Assembly: GCA_964511015.1 (NCBI GenBank) | Contig: CAZEDX010000010.1 | Coordinates: 1-64,000, forward strand | Direction of reading: 5' to 3' | DNA from: FEN-1099 sp964511015 | Lineage (GTDB): Bacteria > Lernaellota > Lernaellaia > Lernaellales > Lernaellaceae | Length of the DNA: 64,000 bases | Shown: piece after piece, positions 37,069 through 46,083 of the stretch | Layout: each line of letters begins with the position of its first letter | Position numbering within the stretch: the first letter of the stretch is position 1 | Position numbers and translations under genes: made by a program | Notes under the pieces: model-generated | Told to the model about the DNA's origin: nothing | Seen by the model: the letters and a program-made list of their open reading frames with translations, nothing else | Databases searched by the model: none

Positions 37069-37107
37069 CCCATCACCTCGACGGACGATCGCGCCACAAA
37101 CGCGGGA

Positions 37108-37137
37108 GGGTGCGGTCGTCGGGTAGCGACCGCACCC
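37108..37137. terminator. Hairpin between convergent genes
   Basis: GGGTGCGGTCG (37108-37118) pairs with CGACCGCACCC (37127-37137) over an 8-base loop. It has no long T run on either side, so it may be a weak bidirectional terminator between mdh and the Spy-like gene. Confidence 0.5.
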
Positions 37138-37182
37138 CATTTGAGAAGGAGGTTGAACCAGCCGGACTTGTTGGCTGCCGGC

Positions 37183-37755
37183 CTAGTGGCCGAAGCGACC
37201 TCCGCCCGTAGTCGGGACGGTGTCACGGAACGGCCAACGGCGGCGGTGTGGCGTGCCGTCGCCGATATCGAACTGTTCGAGCTTCTTGATTTGTTCGGGG
37301 GTCAGAACCTTCAACACGGCCAGCCGCTGAGTCAGTTCCGCCTGCATGATCTTGCGCTGGACCATCAACACATTTTCGATGGCTTTCTTGGCCGCCCCTT
37401 CGTCCAGGGCCACGCGATCCAAGACCTGCTGCAGGTCGAAGTGCGCCAACCGCATCTCCGACTCGAGGGCAATCATGTTCCGAGCATGAGCGGTCTGCAG
37501 GTCTTCCAAGCGATTGATCTGCTCTTCCGACAACGCTAATTCGCGAGCAATGCGCTCATCGCGCCAGAACGGCCCAAGGCCGATGCCCATCGCCGGGCAG
37601 TTCGGGCCCATGTGCCGGCCCAACGGCCCGCCGGACCCGCCGGATTCCGCCGTCTGACCGCGGGGGCGCTGCAGCTCGCCGGCCATGGTCGGCACGGCGG
37701 TCAAAACGACCAACGCCAGGGCGACGATCAAGATCGCGGTTGAATTCGTTTTCAT
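37183..37755 (-). CDS. Spy/CpxP-like periplasmic protein
   Basis: The 190-residue protein has a signal peptide (1-25, ending TMAG) and a helical body with the LTxxQ-like motifs of the Spy/CpxP group: LALSEEQINRLEDLQ and LKVLTPEQIKKLEQ. These proteins are periplasmic chaperones or metal sensors. AGGGGAG precedes the ATG at 37755. No two-component genes sit beside it here. The assignment is by motif and helix pattern. Confidence 0.82.
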   Translation of the reverse strand: MKTNSTAILIVALALVVLTAVPTMAGELQRPRGQTAESGGSGGPLGRHMGPNCPAMGIGLGPFWRDERIARELALSEEQINRLEDLQTAHARNMIALESEMRLAHFDLQQVLDRVALDEGAAKKAIENVLMVQRKIMQAELTQRLAVLKVLTPEQIKKLEQFDIGDGTPHRRRWPFRDTVPTTGGGRFGH

Positions 37756-37928
37756 GTCGACTCCCCTTTCGCTCTCGGTTCTCGTTTCTTGTTTCTTGTT
37801 TGGGTGGACACTGTTTCCCACCAGGCGGTTCAAACAGCGCCGCCGTTCGATTTTTTGTAGTATCTCAGGCCGTGTTGACAACGTCCAATGGGGGGTTGTA
37901 GCGTGCCCAGGCCGATCGAGGAGGAAAT

Positions 37929-38399
37929 GTGCGTCGTTTGGTGCTGATTTCTTTTACCGTGCTCGCCACCGCGCTGATTACGTGGGCTTGCGGCGATTCG
38001 GAAGACGCCGAAGAAGATCCGATTCCTTGCGCCGACGCCTTGACCGAGTGGTATGAGGTCTGCGGCTTCACCGTCTCGCTCGACAAGGTCAACGAAACTT
38101 CCTACGAAGACGCGCTCGACTCGTGCCAGGAAGGCGGCGGCCACATGTGGCACGATTTCACCTATTGCTACGAACATGTCTATCCGGAAAGCGATTACGA
38201 TTGCGCAGCGTTTGCCGAATGCGCGCCGAAACATGCGTTCGATCAAGATGACGACACCGACGACGATTTGACCGACGATGACGACAGCACCGACGACGAC
38301 ATGATCGACGACGATACCACCGATGACGACACGGCCGACGACGACACCGCGGACGACGACACCACCGACGACGACACCACCGACGACGATACGGTCTGA
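37929..38399 (+). CDS. Cys-containing lipoprotein with Asp-rich tail
   Basis: The 156-residue protein starts at a GTG preceded by GAGGAGG. The lipobox is ITWAC at the end of the signal. The folded part (residues about 30-100) has at least six Cys (PCADALTEWYEVCGF, DSCQEGG, YCYEHVY, DCAAFAEC), similar in style to the Cys-rich lipoprotein at 32583. The last 50 residues are DDDT repeats that simply end at DDTV, without GGCGC. A TTGACA lies at 37875-37880 but its -10 is poor. Function unknown. Confidence 0.82.
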   Translation: MRRLVLISFTVLATALITWACGDSEDAEEDPIPCADALTEWYEVCGFTVSLDKVNETSYEDALDSCQEGGGHMWHDFTYCYEHVYPESDYDCAAFAECAPKHAFDQDDDTDDDLTDDDDSTDDDMIDDDTTDDDTADDDTADDDTTDDDTTDDDTV

Positions 38400-38468
38400 C
38401 GCCTCGACCCTTGCGGCCACCCCCGACGATTTGCCAAAGTAAGCTCATCCTCTGAATTGGGAGCAGGT

Positions 38469-40136
38469 GTGCGGTTCACAGGCAAGCCGACCGGTCGTGT
38501 TCCACCTACGCTGGCGGCGGTGGCCTTGTTGGTTTTCGTCGTTGCCGCCGCGGCGTATGCGCCCAAGCTTCCCAATGGCTTCACCTTTGACGACCGCGTC
38601 TTCATTCAGACCGATCCGGCCTTGCGTTCGCTGCCCGGCGCGCTGCACGAATTCACCGTCGACCAGGCGCGGCTATATCGGCCCCTGCGGTCGCTGGCGC
38701 TGGCGAGCTTGATCCACTTCTTCGGCCTCGATTCGAGCCTGCCCTTTCAGGTCGCCGGCATCTTGTTTCACGCTGCCCTGTCGGCGCTGGTTGTTTGTCT
38801 CGCCTGGTTCATGTTGAACAACGTGGAGGTCGCGCTGCTCGCGGGTCTGGTCTTCGCCCTGCATCCGGTCCACGCCGACCGGGTGGCCAACATCACCGGT
38901 AGCTTCGACCTGCTGGGCCTGGTCTTGGCCTACGCCGCCTGGATTTGCGCGTTGGAATACGACCGCTGGGGCGGGCGGGGGCGGCTCGCCGTCGGCGCCG
39001 TGCTGTTGGGACTGGGCTGTTTCGCCAGCGAAGAAGCATTGATGGTCTGGGGATGGTTGTTCGCCTATTTCGCCCTGCGTAGCGAACGCACCGGCCCCAG
39101 CCGTTGGACGTTGATCGTGTTCGGCGCGGTCGCCGCCGTGTATCTGTTGGCACGCACCTCCGTACTCTCCGGCGTGGCGCGCACCGGCGAGTACGCGGCG
39201 GGTAACCTGGCCAGCTCCCTGTACACCACTGCGGTCATCATTTGGCGCTATATCGGTCTGTTGTTCTGGCCGGTGGGGCTTACGCCGGCTTACGGACCAA
39301 CGGTCTATCACTCCGTCTCGCTGCCGGTGGCGGTGGGGTTCGCTGCTCTGGCGGTGCTGGCGGTGCTGGCGCTGGCGCTGCGCCGCCGGACGCCAGCCGT
39401 TACCTGGGGTTTGTTGTGGTTCTTCGCCGCGCTGGTGCCGTTCGCCAACTTGCTGCCCTCCGACACGCTGATGGCGGAACGCTATCTGTACGCGCCACTC
39501 GGCGGATTCGCGCTGCTGGCCGGCTGGGCCGGAACGCTTTTGTCTCAGCGCCGACGGGCGGCGGTGGCGTTGCTGGTGATTCTGCTGGCCGCATACGCTC
39601 TCGGCGCGGTCGGGCGCGCTCGGGCGTGGGGCGATCCGCTTAAGCTGTGGGGACAGGCCGCCATGCGCGAGCCGAACAGCTTCTTGGCCAACCTCAACGC
39701 CGGTTACCACCTGATCCGGGTGAACCGGTTGGCGGAGGCCAAGATCCGCGTGGAAAAGGCGCGGCAACTGGAGCCGCGGCGCGCCGAGCCGCTGTTGTCG
39801 TTGGCCGAAATCGCCTTCCGGGAAAAACGCGACCGCGCGGGCCTGGACCTGCTGCTGCTGGCGGTTAAAACCGATCCGGCGAACTGCACGGCCAAGAGCG
39901 CCTTGGCGCAAGCGTTCGTTAAAACGGATGACCCGGTCAGCGCGACTCTGGCTGCCCAAGAAGCACTGGCTTGCAACCCGGCCGATCCGACCGCCAACTA
40001 CGTGGCCGGGTACTTGTCGTATCTCGGCCGCCGGTGCGATCTCGCCCGCCGCTACCTGCATGCGGTGGTGAATACCGAGCCGCGACCCGCGCAGTACCAA
40101 GCCGCGATCGATTTGTTGTCTCGCTGTCACGAATAG
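38469..40136 (+). CDS. TMTC-like polytopic membrane protein with C-terminal TPRs
   Basis: The 555-residue protein has about ten hydrophobic segments followed by TPR-like helices (residues about 400-555: LNAGYHLIRVNRLAEAKIRVEKARQL). Motifs FTFDDRVFIQTDP and ALHPVHADRVANITG are those of bacterial relatives of TMTC O-mannosyltransferases, which use lipid-linked sugars to modify exported proteins. GTG 38469 is chosen because GGGAG lies 5 bases upstream. It converges with a DUF2079 gene 5 bases away, and a GT2 gene follows that. Confidence 0.85.
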   Translation: MRFTGKPTGRVPPTLAAVALLVFVVAAAAYAPKLPNGFTFDDRVFIQTDPALRSLPGALHEFTVDQARLYRPLRSLALASLIHFFGLDSSLPFQVAGILFHAALSALVVCLAWFMLNNVEVALLAGLVFALHPVHADRVANITGSFDLLGLVLAYAAWICALEYDRWGGRGRLAVGAVLLGLGCFASEEALMVWGWLFAYFALRSERTGPSRWTLIVFGAVAAVYLLARTSVLSGVARTGEYAAGNLASSLYTTAVIIWRYIGLLFWPVGLTPAYGPTVYHSVSLPVAVGFAALAVLAVLALALRRRTPAVTWGLLWFFAALVPFANLLPSDTLMAERYLYAPLGGFALLAGWAGTLLSQRRRAAVALLVILLAAYALGAVGRARAWGDPLKLWGQAAMREPNSFLANLNAGYHLIRVNRLAEAKIRVEKARQLEPRRAEPLLSLAEIAFREKRDRAGLDLLLLAVKTDPANCTAKSALAQAFVKTDDPVSATLAAQEALACNPADPTANYVAGYLSYLGRRCDLARRYLHAVVNTEPRPAQYQAAIDLLSRCHE

Positions 40137-40141
40137 GATTG

Positions 40142-41716
40142 CTACTGAAGCGCTTCCCGCTCTTTTTGCGCTTTGAGTTGCTCCAATAGAGCAACGGCAT
40201 TCGCCGTTAGCTCCGGCTGCGGCGCCGCTCCGGCCACTGTCGCCCGCCGCATGAGAATCGCTGTTTCGCTGGTGTCTTCCACTACAAACAAGTTTTCCTG
40301 GATCAGCCTTAGCGCGGTTGCCAAAGAAGTTGGCGACAACCGCGCGTAGGTGCAGGTCGGGCACCATGGTTCGGTGAGGCCGAGCAGAATCCAGTCGACC
40401 GAGGCATAGGCATCGAGGTTGTCGCCCTGGTTGCCGAATTCGTACAACTCCGCGCGGCTGGACAGCGCCAACAGATAGCGTTCGTTGGTCATCGCCGGCG
40501 CGTCGGGATGGATGCGGCCGATCATCGACCATGCGCGTTCCGCACTCTCGTCAGCACGGTACCATCGCGCGTCGAACAATGTGTCGGGCAACGGACTGGG
40601 CGCGCCATAGGTCCGCCCGCGCCCGAACGGCCCCGGCAGCCACGGCAACACTAGCAGCAGCCCCAACCAGCCCATCAGCAGCACGACCTGCCAGGTGTTC
40701 TTTTTCCCGCCAAGCCAATGGCCGAGACGGGCCAGGCCGACCAAGCCCGCAGCGAAGACGAACGGTATCACCGCCGCCAGCACATGTGCCTGCCGCACCG
40801 GCAACGGATCGGCAAGCAACATAATCTCGAGTAGAATCGGGCCGGCCGGTATCAACGACAACGGACTGAGCGCCAGCAGTCCACCAGTGGCCGCCGCGAC
40901 CAGGCCCAGCAGATGCAAATGTTCCGGCGAGAAGATCAACGCCAGCATGTGGCCGGGGTCGGCTTGCCAACTCGCCAGGAAATCGCCCCAGAAGTCCGTG
41001 GTCCGCACGCCGGCGAAGCGGCCGTAAATCGTATCGAACGCCGGATGGAACAACGGAATGATCAGCTTAAGCGAGGCCAGAAACCACAACGAGCCGATGG
41101 CGATGGGCAGCACACTCCAAGTCCATTTGCGCCGCTCGCACAGCGCCAACACGCCGAACGCCGCCAACACCGGCGCCTGGGTCTCTTTCGCCGTCACCGC
41201 CAGAATGGCGAAAAACCAGAACGGCCGCGCCAGGCGACGCCGAAAGTAGACAAAGGCGGCGAGCCATAACGTCGCCACAAGAGTTTCCGGATCGAAATTT
41301 CCCAGCGCCAGTTCGTGCACCGGCGCGAACATCAGCCACGCCAACGCCGCCAGCAACGCCAGGCGCCGGTCGGCGAACAGATCGAATCCCAACCCGAACG
41401 CGGCGAGTGCGCCCAACGCCAACACCAACGCCGCCGCGAAGTAATAGGCGGTCGGCCCGCGGTGGAACACATACGGCACGGCCAGCGGCAGAAAGATCGG
41501 CCGGAAGTGCATGTGGAAAATGATGTCGCCCTTGATCGTGCTGCGCAGCAGACTGCCGTGCGCGGTGTTGTAGAGCGTCTGGTTGTTGACCGCCTCGTCG
41601 CGCGGGTCGTAGCTGAAGAAGGCGCGGTACCGCGCATGCATCAAGCCGGTGAACAACGCCGTGAACGCGGCGATCGCCACGAACAACACGGCGTAGGTCC
41701 AGCGGTGCTCGCGCAT
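40142..41716 (-). CDS. DUF2079-family membrane protein
   Basis: The 524-residue protein has about ten transmembrane helices with the DUF2079 signatures FFSYDPRDEAVNNQTLYN, HFRPIFLPLAVPYVF and LALGNFDPETLVAT. The family resembles GT-C glycosyltransferases and is thought to act on surface glycans or lipids. ATG 41716 has AAAGGAT upstream. It is 14 bases after the GT2 gene and probably co-transcribed with it. Confidence 0.85.
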   Translation of the reverse strand: MREHRWTYAVLFVAIAAFTALFTGLMHARYRAFFSYDPRDEAVNNQTLYNTAHGSLLRSTIKGDIIFHMHFRPIFLPLAVPYVFHRGPTAYYFAAALVLALGALAAFGLGFDLFADRRLALLAALAWLMFAPVHELALGNFDPETLVATLWLAAFVYFRRRLARPFWFFAILAVTAKETQAPVLAAFGVLALCERRKWTWSVLPIAIGSLWFLASLKLIIPLFHPAFDTIYGRFAGVRTTDFWGDFLASWQADPGHMLALIFSPEHLHLLGLVAAATGGLLALSPLSLIPAGPILLEIMLLADPLPVRQAHVLAAVIPFVFAAGLVGLARLGHWLGGKKNTWQVVLLMGWLGLLLVLPWLPGPFGRGRTYGAPSPLPDTLFDARWYRADESAERAWSMIGRIHPDAPAMTNERYLLALSSRAELYEFGNQGDNLDAYASVDWILLGLTEPWCPTCTYARLSPTSLATALRLIQENLFVVEDTSETAILMRRATVAGAAPQPELTANAVALLEQLKAQKEREALQ

Positions 41717-41730
41717 GCGTATCCTTTCGC

Positions 41731-42738
41731 TCAAGCGCAGAACCAGACGTTAAGGCCTTCCACGTAACCGTACCGGACGAGGCGGGGCCGAATCAACTCT
41801 CGAGCGCCACGACGGCCGACATACACCAACAGCGGCAGATCGGCCAGACGGGGCAAATCTTCCGGCGAAACAACCGGCGCGCCGGCGTGACGATGACCGA
41901 TCTTGCGCGGATCGATATCGACCCACGCCGCCACCTCGATACCGCGCGCCAACAGCGGCCGCACCGCCCGCCGGCTCGTTTTGCCGGCGCCCCACACCAC
42001 GATGCGCGGCTGCCCGCGCAACGGGCCCTTGGCGAGGTGCTCGGCCTTGAGCCGCGCAAATGCTTCCGGGCCATAGCGCGGATCCACCCGGCTGGCGCGC
42101 GCGCCGTGGTCGCGCCATTGGTACAGCGGCTCGCACACCTTGGCCGCGCGCTGCCCCGCCGCCAACAGGCGCAGGACCAAATCGTAATCCTCCGGAAAAT
42201 CCCCGTCCCGCCAACCGCCGGCCAAGCGCAGCAGCGCCGCCGGCAACATCAAGGTCGGGTGGACGATGGGGCATTCGACAAACCGTTCGCGCGCGATTGC
42301 CTCAGGCGTCACCAGTCCATTCACCCAGGCGGCATAGGTCGCGTAGCCGCCGGCGTAATGCTCGCCGGCCGGCGGTTCGATCAGGCACGAAGCCAGATCG
42401 ACTCGCCCCCCGCGCAGCAAAGCGAGTTGCTTTGCCAACCGATCGACGGTGCAGCGGTCGTCGCCGTCCATTCGCGCCACATACTGCCCCTGGGCCTGCG
42501 CCAGACCATTGTTGAGTGCGGCGACAATGCCCAATGGAGGTTGCGAAACCATCTTGATTCGGCGGTCGGCCACGGCATCAACCGCCTCGCGTGTTCCGTC
42601 GGTCGAGCCGTCGTTGACGACAATGATCTCGATATCGGTCAAGGTTTGGCGAAGCAGATCGCCGAGCGCCGCCCCGATCCGCGCGGCCTCGTTGCGGACC
42701 GGAAGCAATACGCTGACCAATGGCGCGGGCGCGGCCAC
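41731..42738 (-). CDS. Family 2 glycosyltransferase with C-terminal Rossmann-like domain
   Basis: The 335-residue protein has a GT-A domain (residues 1 to about 235): VSVLLPVRNEAARI, VVNDGSTDGT and the DxD-like ARMDGDDRCT, plus FPEDYDLVLRL. A second short domain follows (about 245-335: RIVVWGAGKTSRRAVRPLLARG), a nucleotide-binding like Rossmann fold. The GTG start abuts the TAG stop of the AAA gene with no gap. It transfers sugar from an NDP-sugar, probably to a surface glycan together with the DUF2079 protein. Confidence 0.88.
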   Translation of the reverse strand: MAAPAPLVSVLLPVRNEAARIGAALGDLLRQTLTDIEIIVVNDGSTDGTREAVDAVADRRIKMVSQPPLGIVAALNNGLAQAQGQYVARMDGDDRCTVDRLAKQLALLRGGRVDLASCLIEPPAGEHYAGGYATYAAWVNGLVTPEAIARERFVECPIVHPTLMLPAALLRLAGGWRDGDFPEDYDLVLRLLAAGQRAAKVCEPLYQWRDHGARASRVDPRYGPEAFARLKAEHLAKGPLRGQPRIVVWGAGKTSRRAVRPLLARGIEVAAWVDIDPRKIGHRHAGAPVVSPEDLPRLADLPLLVYVGRRGARELIRPRLVRYGYVEGLNVWFCA

Positions 42739-44475
42739 CTACCCGATCAGTGGGCGCAGTTGGCGCAACCGGCGGGCGACTTCGTCGCGCGGCAGACTAC
42801 GATAAGGTTCGGGAAGCAGATCACGGTTGGTGCATTCCATCACCGCCGCCATGGTCTGGTATTCGATCTCTTCCGCGTACACCGGCGGAATGAACTGCGC
42901 GAACGCCTTGGCGATATCCGCCTGTTCCACGCTGTCCCGCCCGGCCACCGCGGCGTGCTTCTTCGCGCGCACCAGAATGGCCTCGAGATCGGCGCCCGAC
43001 AATCGCGGCGCGCCGGCGGCTTGGTATTCCTCTTCGATGGATTTCACCTCAGTGCGCATGTTGTTCTTGCGCACAAATACCTCAAACAATCGGGCGCGGT
43101 CGGCCGCCGAGGTCGGGTGAAACAGCGCGATGTGTTCTTCGGCGCGACCTTGCCGCTTGATGTCGACCGGCAGCAGATCGGGCCGCGCGGTAAGCAGGAA
43201 CCAGATCACCCGGCCACGATTGGCCGTGTCCGCCATGAACGAAGCGATGGTGCCGAAGATGCGGGCACTGGTGCCGCTGTCGCCGTCGGCGTCGCGGTCG
43301 CCGATCCACGTATCGGCCTCATCGATGATCACGCCGAGCGGGCCCATGGCACGAAAGATGGCCAATAACTTCTGCAGATTGGCTTCGGTCACGCCCTGCC
43401 ACTGGCTGCGAATGTTGAGCAGCTTGACACACGGGACGCCGATCTCCCCGGTGAAGCACATGACCAGGAACGTCTTGCCGGTGCCGACCGGGCCACAAAC
43501 GAGATAGCCCATGGGCAGCACGTCGAGCCGCCCTTGCTGCAGCATCTTGGCCGCGTTGCGCAATTCGGCCACCGCTTCGTCGGCGCCGGCCACCAGATCG
43601 AGGTTATACTTCGGCTCGATGAACTCCAACAGGCCGTAGCACTCGGCTTCGATCAATTCCTTCTTGCGGCGCATGAGCGACTTCATATTCAGCCGCTGCT
43701 TGTGCCGCATGCCTTCGGCGAGCAGTTGCTTGATGTGCACCCGCGACAGACCGCCGGTCAGTTCCGCAACGGCGGCAACACTGACCTCAGCGACCTCCGT
43801 CCAGTCGCGTCCCTGCACTTCCGTGAGAATGAACGCCTCGCGCTCTGCCCGGTCGGGCATGGCGATGGCCACCTGTGTCGAGTACGGATTGCGCACCACG
43901 TCGCCATGCAGCCGGCTGAGATGTTCGGTGATCAGGCAGAAGGTGACGTCCGCGCCAAGGAAGACCGGGTCGTCGGCCCAATTGCGCAGATAGATGATCG
44001 TCGCGCGGTCGGTTTCCGACAAATAGCCGGATTCGCCCTGCGGCGCGATCAGCTCCGCATATTCGATGATCAGGGCCAGACTTTTTCGTTCAGCGATGCG
44101 CGAACGCAGGTAGCGATCAAGCAGCGGAAATAGCTGCAGCGGGTCGCGGGGCACCTTGATCACGCCCGCTTTCTCGCCGCCGATCATCGTCTGATAGGCC
44201 TGCAAAAAAGCGGCGAAGTCCTTGGCCGTTTCGTTGTTGGCGTAGGTCAGGCCGTCGGCGCGATTGTAGTGCAAGACGAAATCGCGCCCGGCGAAGAGGC
44301 TCTTTTCCAGAAACGTCTTGAGCTCGACAAAACTGGTCGCGCCACCGGCGGTCAACGGCACGAGGTCGCGCACGTTGCCGTGCACCAGAAACTGGCTCAC
44401 CGTGTGCGTGGCGTATTTCACCGCCAGCGATGCGGCCCACGGCGGCAATGTATTCAAGTATTCCTGATCGATCAT
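42739..44475 (-). CDS. AAA ATPase with degenerate first domain
   Basis: The 578-residue protein has an N-terminal region without clear Walker motifs (LALIIEYAELIAPQG in place of Walker B) and a canonical AAA domain from about 300: Walker A GPVGTGKT (Lys334), Walker B VIIDEAD (Asp385, Glu386), then TARPDLLPVDIKRQGR. It therefore looks like a tandem AAA with one inactive half. It overlaps the upstream coiled-coil membrane gene by ATGA and abuts the GT2 gene. The class is not a known chaperone or protease; function unknown. Confidence 0.85.
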   Translation of the reverse strand: MIDQEYLNTLPPWAASLAVKYATHTVSQFLVHGNVRDLVPLTAGGATSFVELKTFLEKSLFAGRDFVLHYNRADGLTYANNETAKDFAAFLQAYQTMIGGEKAGVIKVPRDPLQLFPLLDRYLRSRIAERKSLALIIEYAELIAPQGESGYLSETDRATIIYLRNWADDPVFLGADVTFCLITEHLSRLHGDVVRNPYSTQVAIAMPDRAEREAFILTEVQGRDWTEVAEVSVAAVAELTGGLSRVHIKQLLAEGMRHKQRLNMKSLMRRKKELIEAECYGLLEFIEPKYNLDLVAGADEAVAELRNAAKMLQQGRLDVLPMGYLVCGPVGTGKTFLVMCFTGEIGVPCVKLLNIRSQWQGVTEANLQKLLAIFRAMGPLGVIIDEADTWIGDRDADGDSGTSARIFGTIASFMADTANRGRVIWFLLTARPDLLPVDIKRQGRAEEHIALFHPTSAADRARLFEVFVRKNNMRTEVKSIEEEYQAAGAPRLSGADLEAILVRAKKHAAVAGRDSVEQADIAKAFAQFIPPVYAEEIEYQTMAAVMECTNRDLLPEPYRSLPRDEVARRLRQLRPLIG

Positions 44476-45281
44476 GAACCACTCCCCTGGCGCACGCGCG
44501 GGGCGACCGGCGGTCGGTCGAGCAACAGATCGTTCAACTCGCCCTGCAACAAATGAGCGTCGTTCATGTTGCCGAGGGCGGCATCGACCTGCGCGGTGAT
44601 GTCCGCCGGCTGCGTCATTTCCGCCGCCTGCTCGCGCAACAGGTTCACGGTGGAATCCATCAGATCGAGTTGCGCGGCCAGGCGCCGGCGTTTGTCCGCC
44701 GCCGTCGCGGTGCGGTCGCGGCGCTTGATCAACAAGGCACGGTTTTGCTCGAGCGTTTGCCGCAACGTCGGGTCGGTCGCCTGGGCGAGCTTCGCTTCGA
44801 GTTCGGCGATCTCGGCGGCGACCTGCTCAGACGGCGCCGCCGCCAGCCGTTCGAGCTCGCGGTCGCTGTGCAACAACTGCAAATAGGTCAACGACATCGA
44901 CTGCAGATTCGCCAGTACGCCGGCCAGCAGCGGGTCTTCTTCCAACTCACGCCCTTCGACGGCATCGACCACCGCGTTCACTTGTCGGCGGAATCGCTGA
45001 TAGCGTTCCGCCCCATCGGCGGAAATGCCGTCGGCGAGGCGATCGAGCTGCGCCGGCAACACCTCGCCGCCCCAGCCGAGTCGGCGCAGCGTCTGCCGCC
45101 GGAAACTGCGGCTGCCCGACCGCAAAGCGAGGTATAGGCCTTCGAACCCCGCGCCGATTCCGGCCACCACCAGGCCGGTCGTTCCACCCACGATCAGGGA
45201 TACCACCCCGGCGAACACGACAAACGCCAAATTGCCCGGCCGGGTCAGTGCTTCCACCAGGAAATTGATTTTTTTGGCCAC
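44472..45281 (-). CDS. Membrane-anchored coiled-coil protein, partner of AAA ATPase
   Basis: The 269-residue protein has two N-terminal hydrophobic segments (LAFVVFAGVVSLIVG, GLVVAGIGAGFEG) and a long helical coiled coil (about 95-245, with RELERLAAAPSEQ and EIAELEAKLAQATD). The GTG start has GGAG at 6 bases. It is translationally coupled (ATGA) to the tandem AAA gene, so a complex of membrane platform and ATPase is likely. No family recognised. Confidence 0.8.
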   Translation of the reverse strand: MAKKINFLVEALTRPGNLAFVVFAGVVSLIVGGTTGLVVAGIGAGFEGLYLALRSGSRSFRRQTLRRLGWGGEVLPAQLDRLADGISADGAERYQRFRRQVNAVVDAVEGRELEEDPLLAGVLANLQSMSLTYLQLLHSDRELERLAAAPSEQVAAEIAELEAKLAQATDPTLRQTLEQNRALLIKRRDRTATAADKRRRLAAQLDLMDSTVNLLREQAAEMTQPADITAQVDAALGNMNDAHLLQGELNDLLLDRPPVAPRVRQGSGS

Positions 45282-45313
45282 CGGTTGCTCCGCGATCTAT
45301 GTGCGTCGGCAGT

Positions 45314-46081
45314 CTAGCACAGCACCGACCGGGCGACGACGGCGGCATCCACCGCGGCCGCGCCGTGCTTCTTACAGACCTTGGCGCATTCGTGCAACGT
45401 GGCGCCCGTCGAGGCCACATCGTCGACCAATAACAGCCGCTGGTTTCGCAGCTCGACGCCCGGCCCAACGGCGAATGCGTTGATCAGATTTTCCCGTCGC
45501 CGGTCGTCGGGCAGTGTGGCCTGGGCCGTGGTGGCACGCGTGCGCTCCAGCCATTCCGCGCGGATGGGCAGCCCCGGCAGCGGCAGCGACCAGAGCAACA
45601 GCAGCGCCTGGTTGAAGCGGCGTTCGCGCAAGCGGTCCGGATGCAGCGGCACCGGCACGATGGCGTCGTATTCGCGCCAAGCGATGCCGCGGTCTTGCAC
45701 GGCAAGAAGCACGCGGGCCAACGCTCGCGCCAGGGTGGTGTCGCGACCGTACTTGAAGCGGACGATCGCGTCGGCGACGGCGGGGTCGTAGGCAACCACA
45801 CCACGCAGGCGGTCGTAGGCCGGCCGCTTCCTGGAGCAGACGGGGCAAACATGTCCCCCGTCGCCCCCCGCGAAGGGGACTCCGCACACGGCGCAAAAAG
45901 GCGGGGACAATCGCCGCACGCCGGGCGCGCAGGCGGCGCAGGCGAGCAGGTCGTCCGCCGCGCCAAGGGCGCGGCCGCACCAGGGGCAGACCGGAGGGAA
46001 CAACATTTCGCCGAGGCGCCGGCGCACCCGCCAGGCCAACGTCCGCGAAACGGTGGCGGCGCGGAGCGGCGGGCGCGACAT
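45314..46081 (-). CDS. comF: ComF-family phosphoribosyltransferase-like protein
   Basis: The 255-residue protein has an N-terminal zinc-binding part with several CxxC motifs (CPWCG, CAAC, CAVCG, CPVCS) and a PRTase domain with the PRPP loop LLLVDDVASTGATLHE and PVPLHPDRLRERRFNQA. ComF proteins take part in DNA uptake or recombination in competent bacteria; the exact reaction is unclear. ATG 46081 is 2 bases after the apgM stop. Confidence 0.9.
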   Translation of the reverse strand: MSRPPLRAATVSRTLAWRVRRRLGEMLFPPVCPWCGRALGAADDLLACAACAPGVRRLSPPFCAVCGVPFAGGDGGHVCPVCSRKRPAYDRLRGVVAYDPAVADAIVRFKYGRDTTLARALARVLLAVQDRGIAWREYDAIVPVPLHPDRLRERRFNQALLLLWSLPLPGLPIRAEWLERTRATTAQATLPDDRRRENLINAFAVGPGVELRNQRLLLVDDVASTGATLHECAKVCKKHGAAAVDAAVVARSVLC

Positions 46082-46083
46082 GA

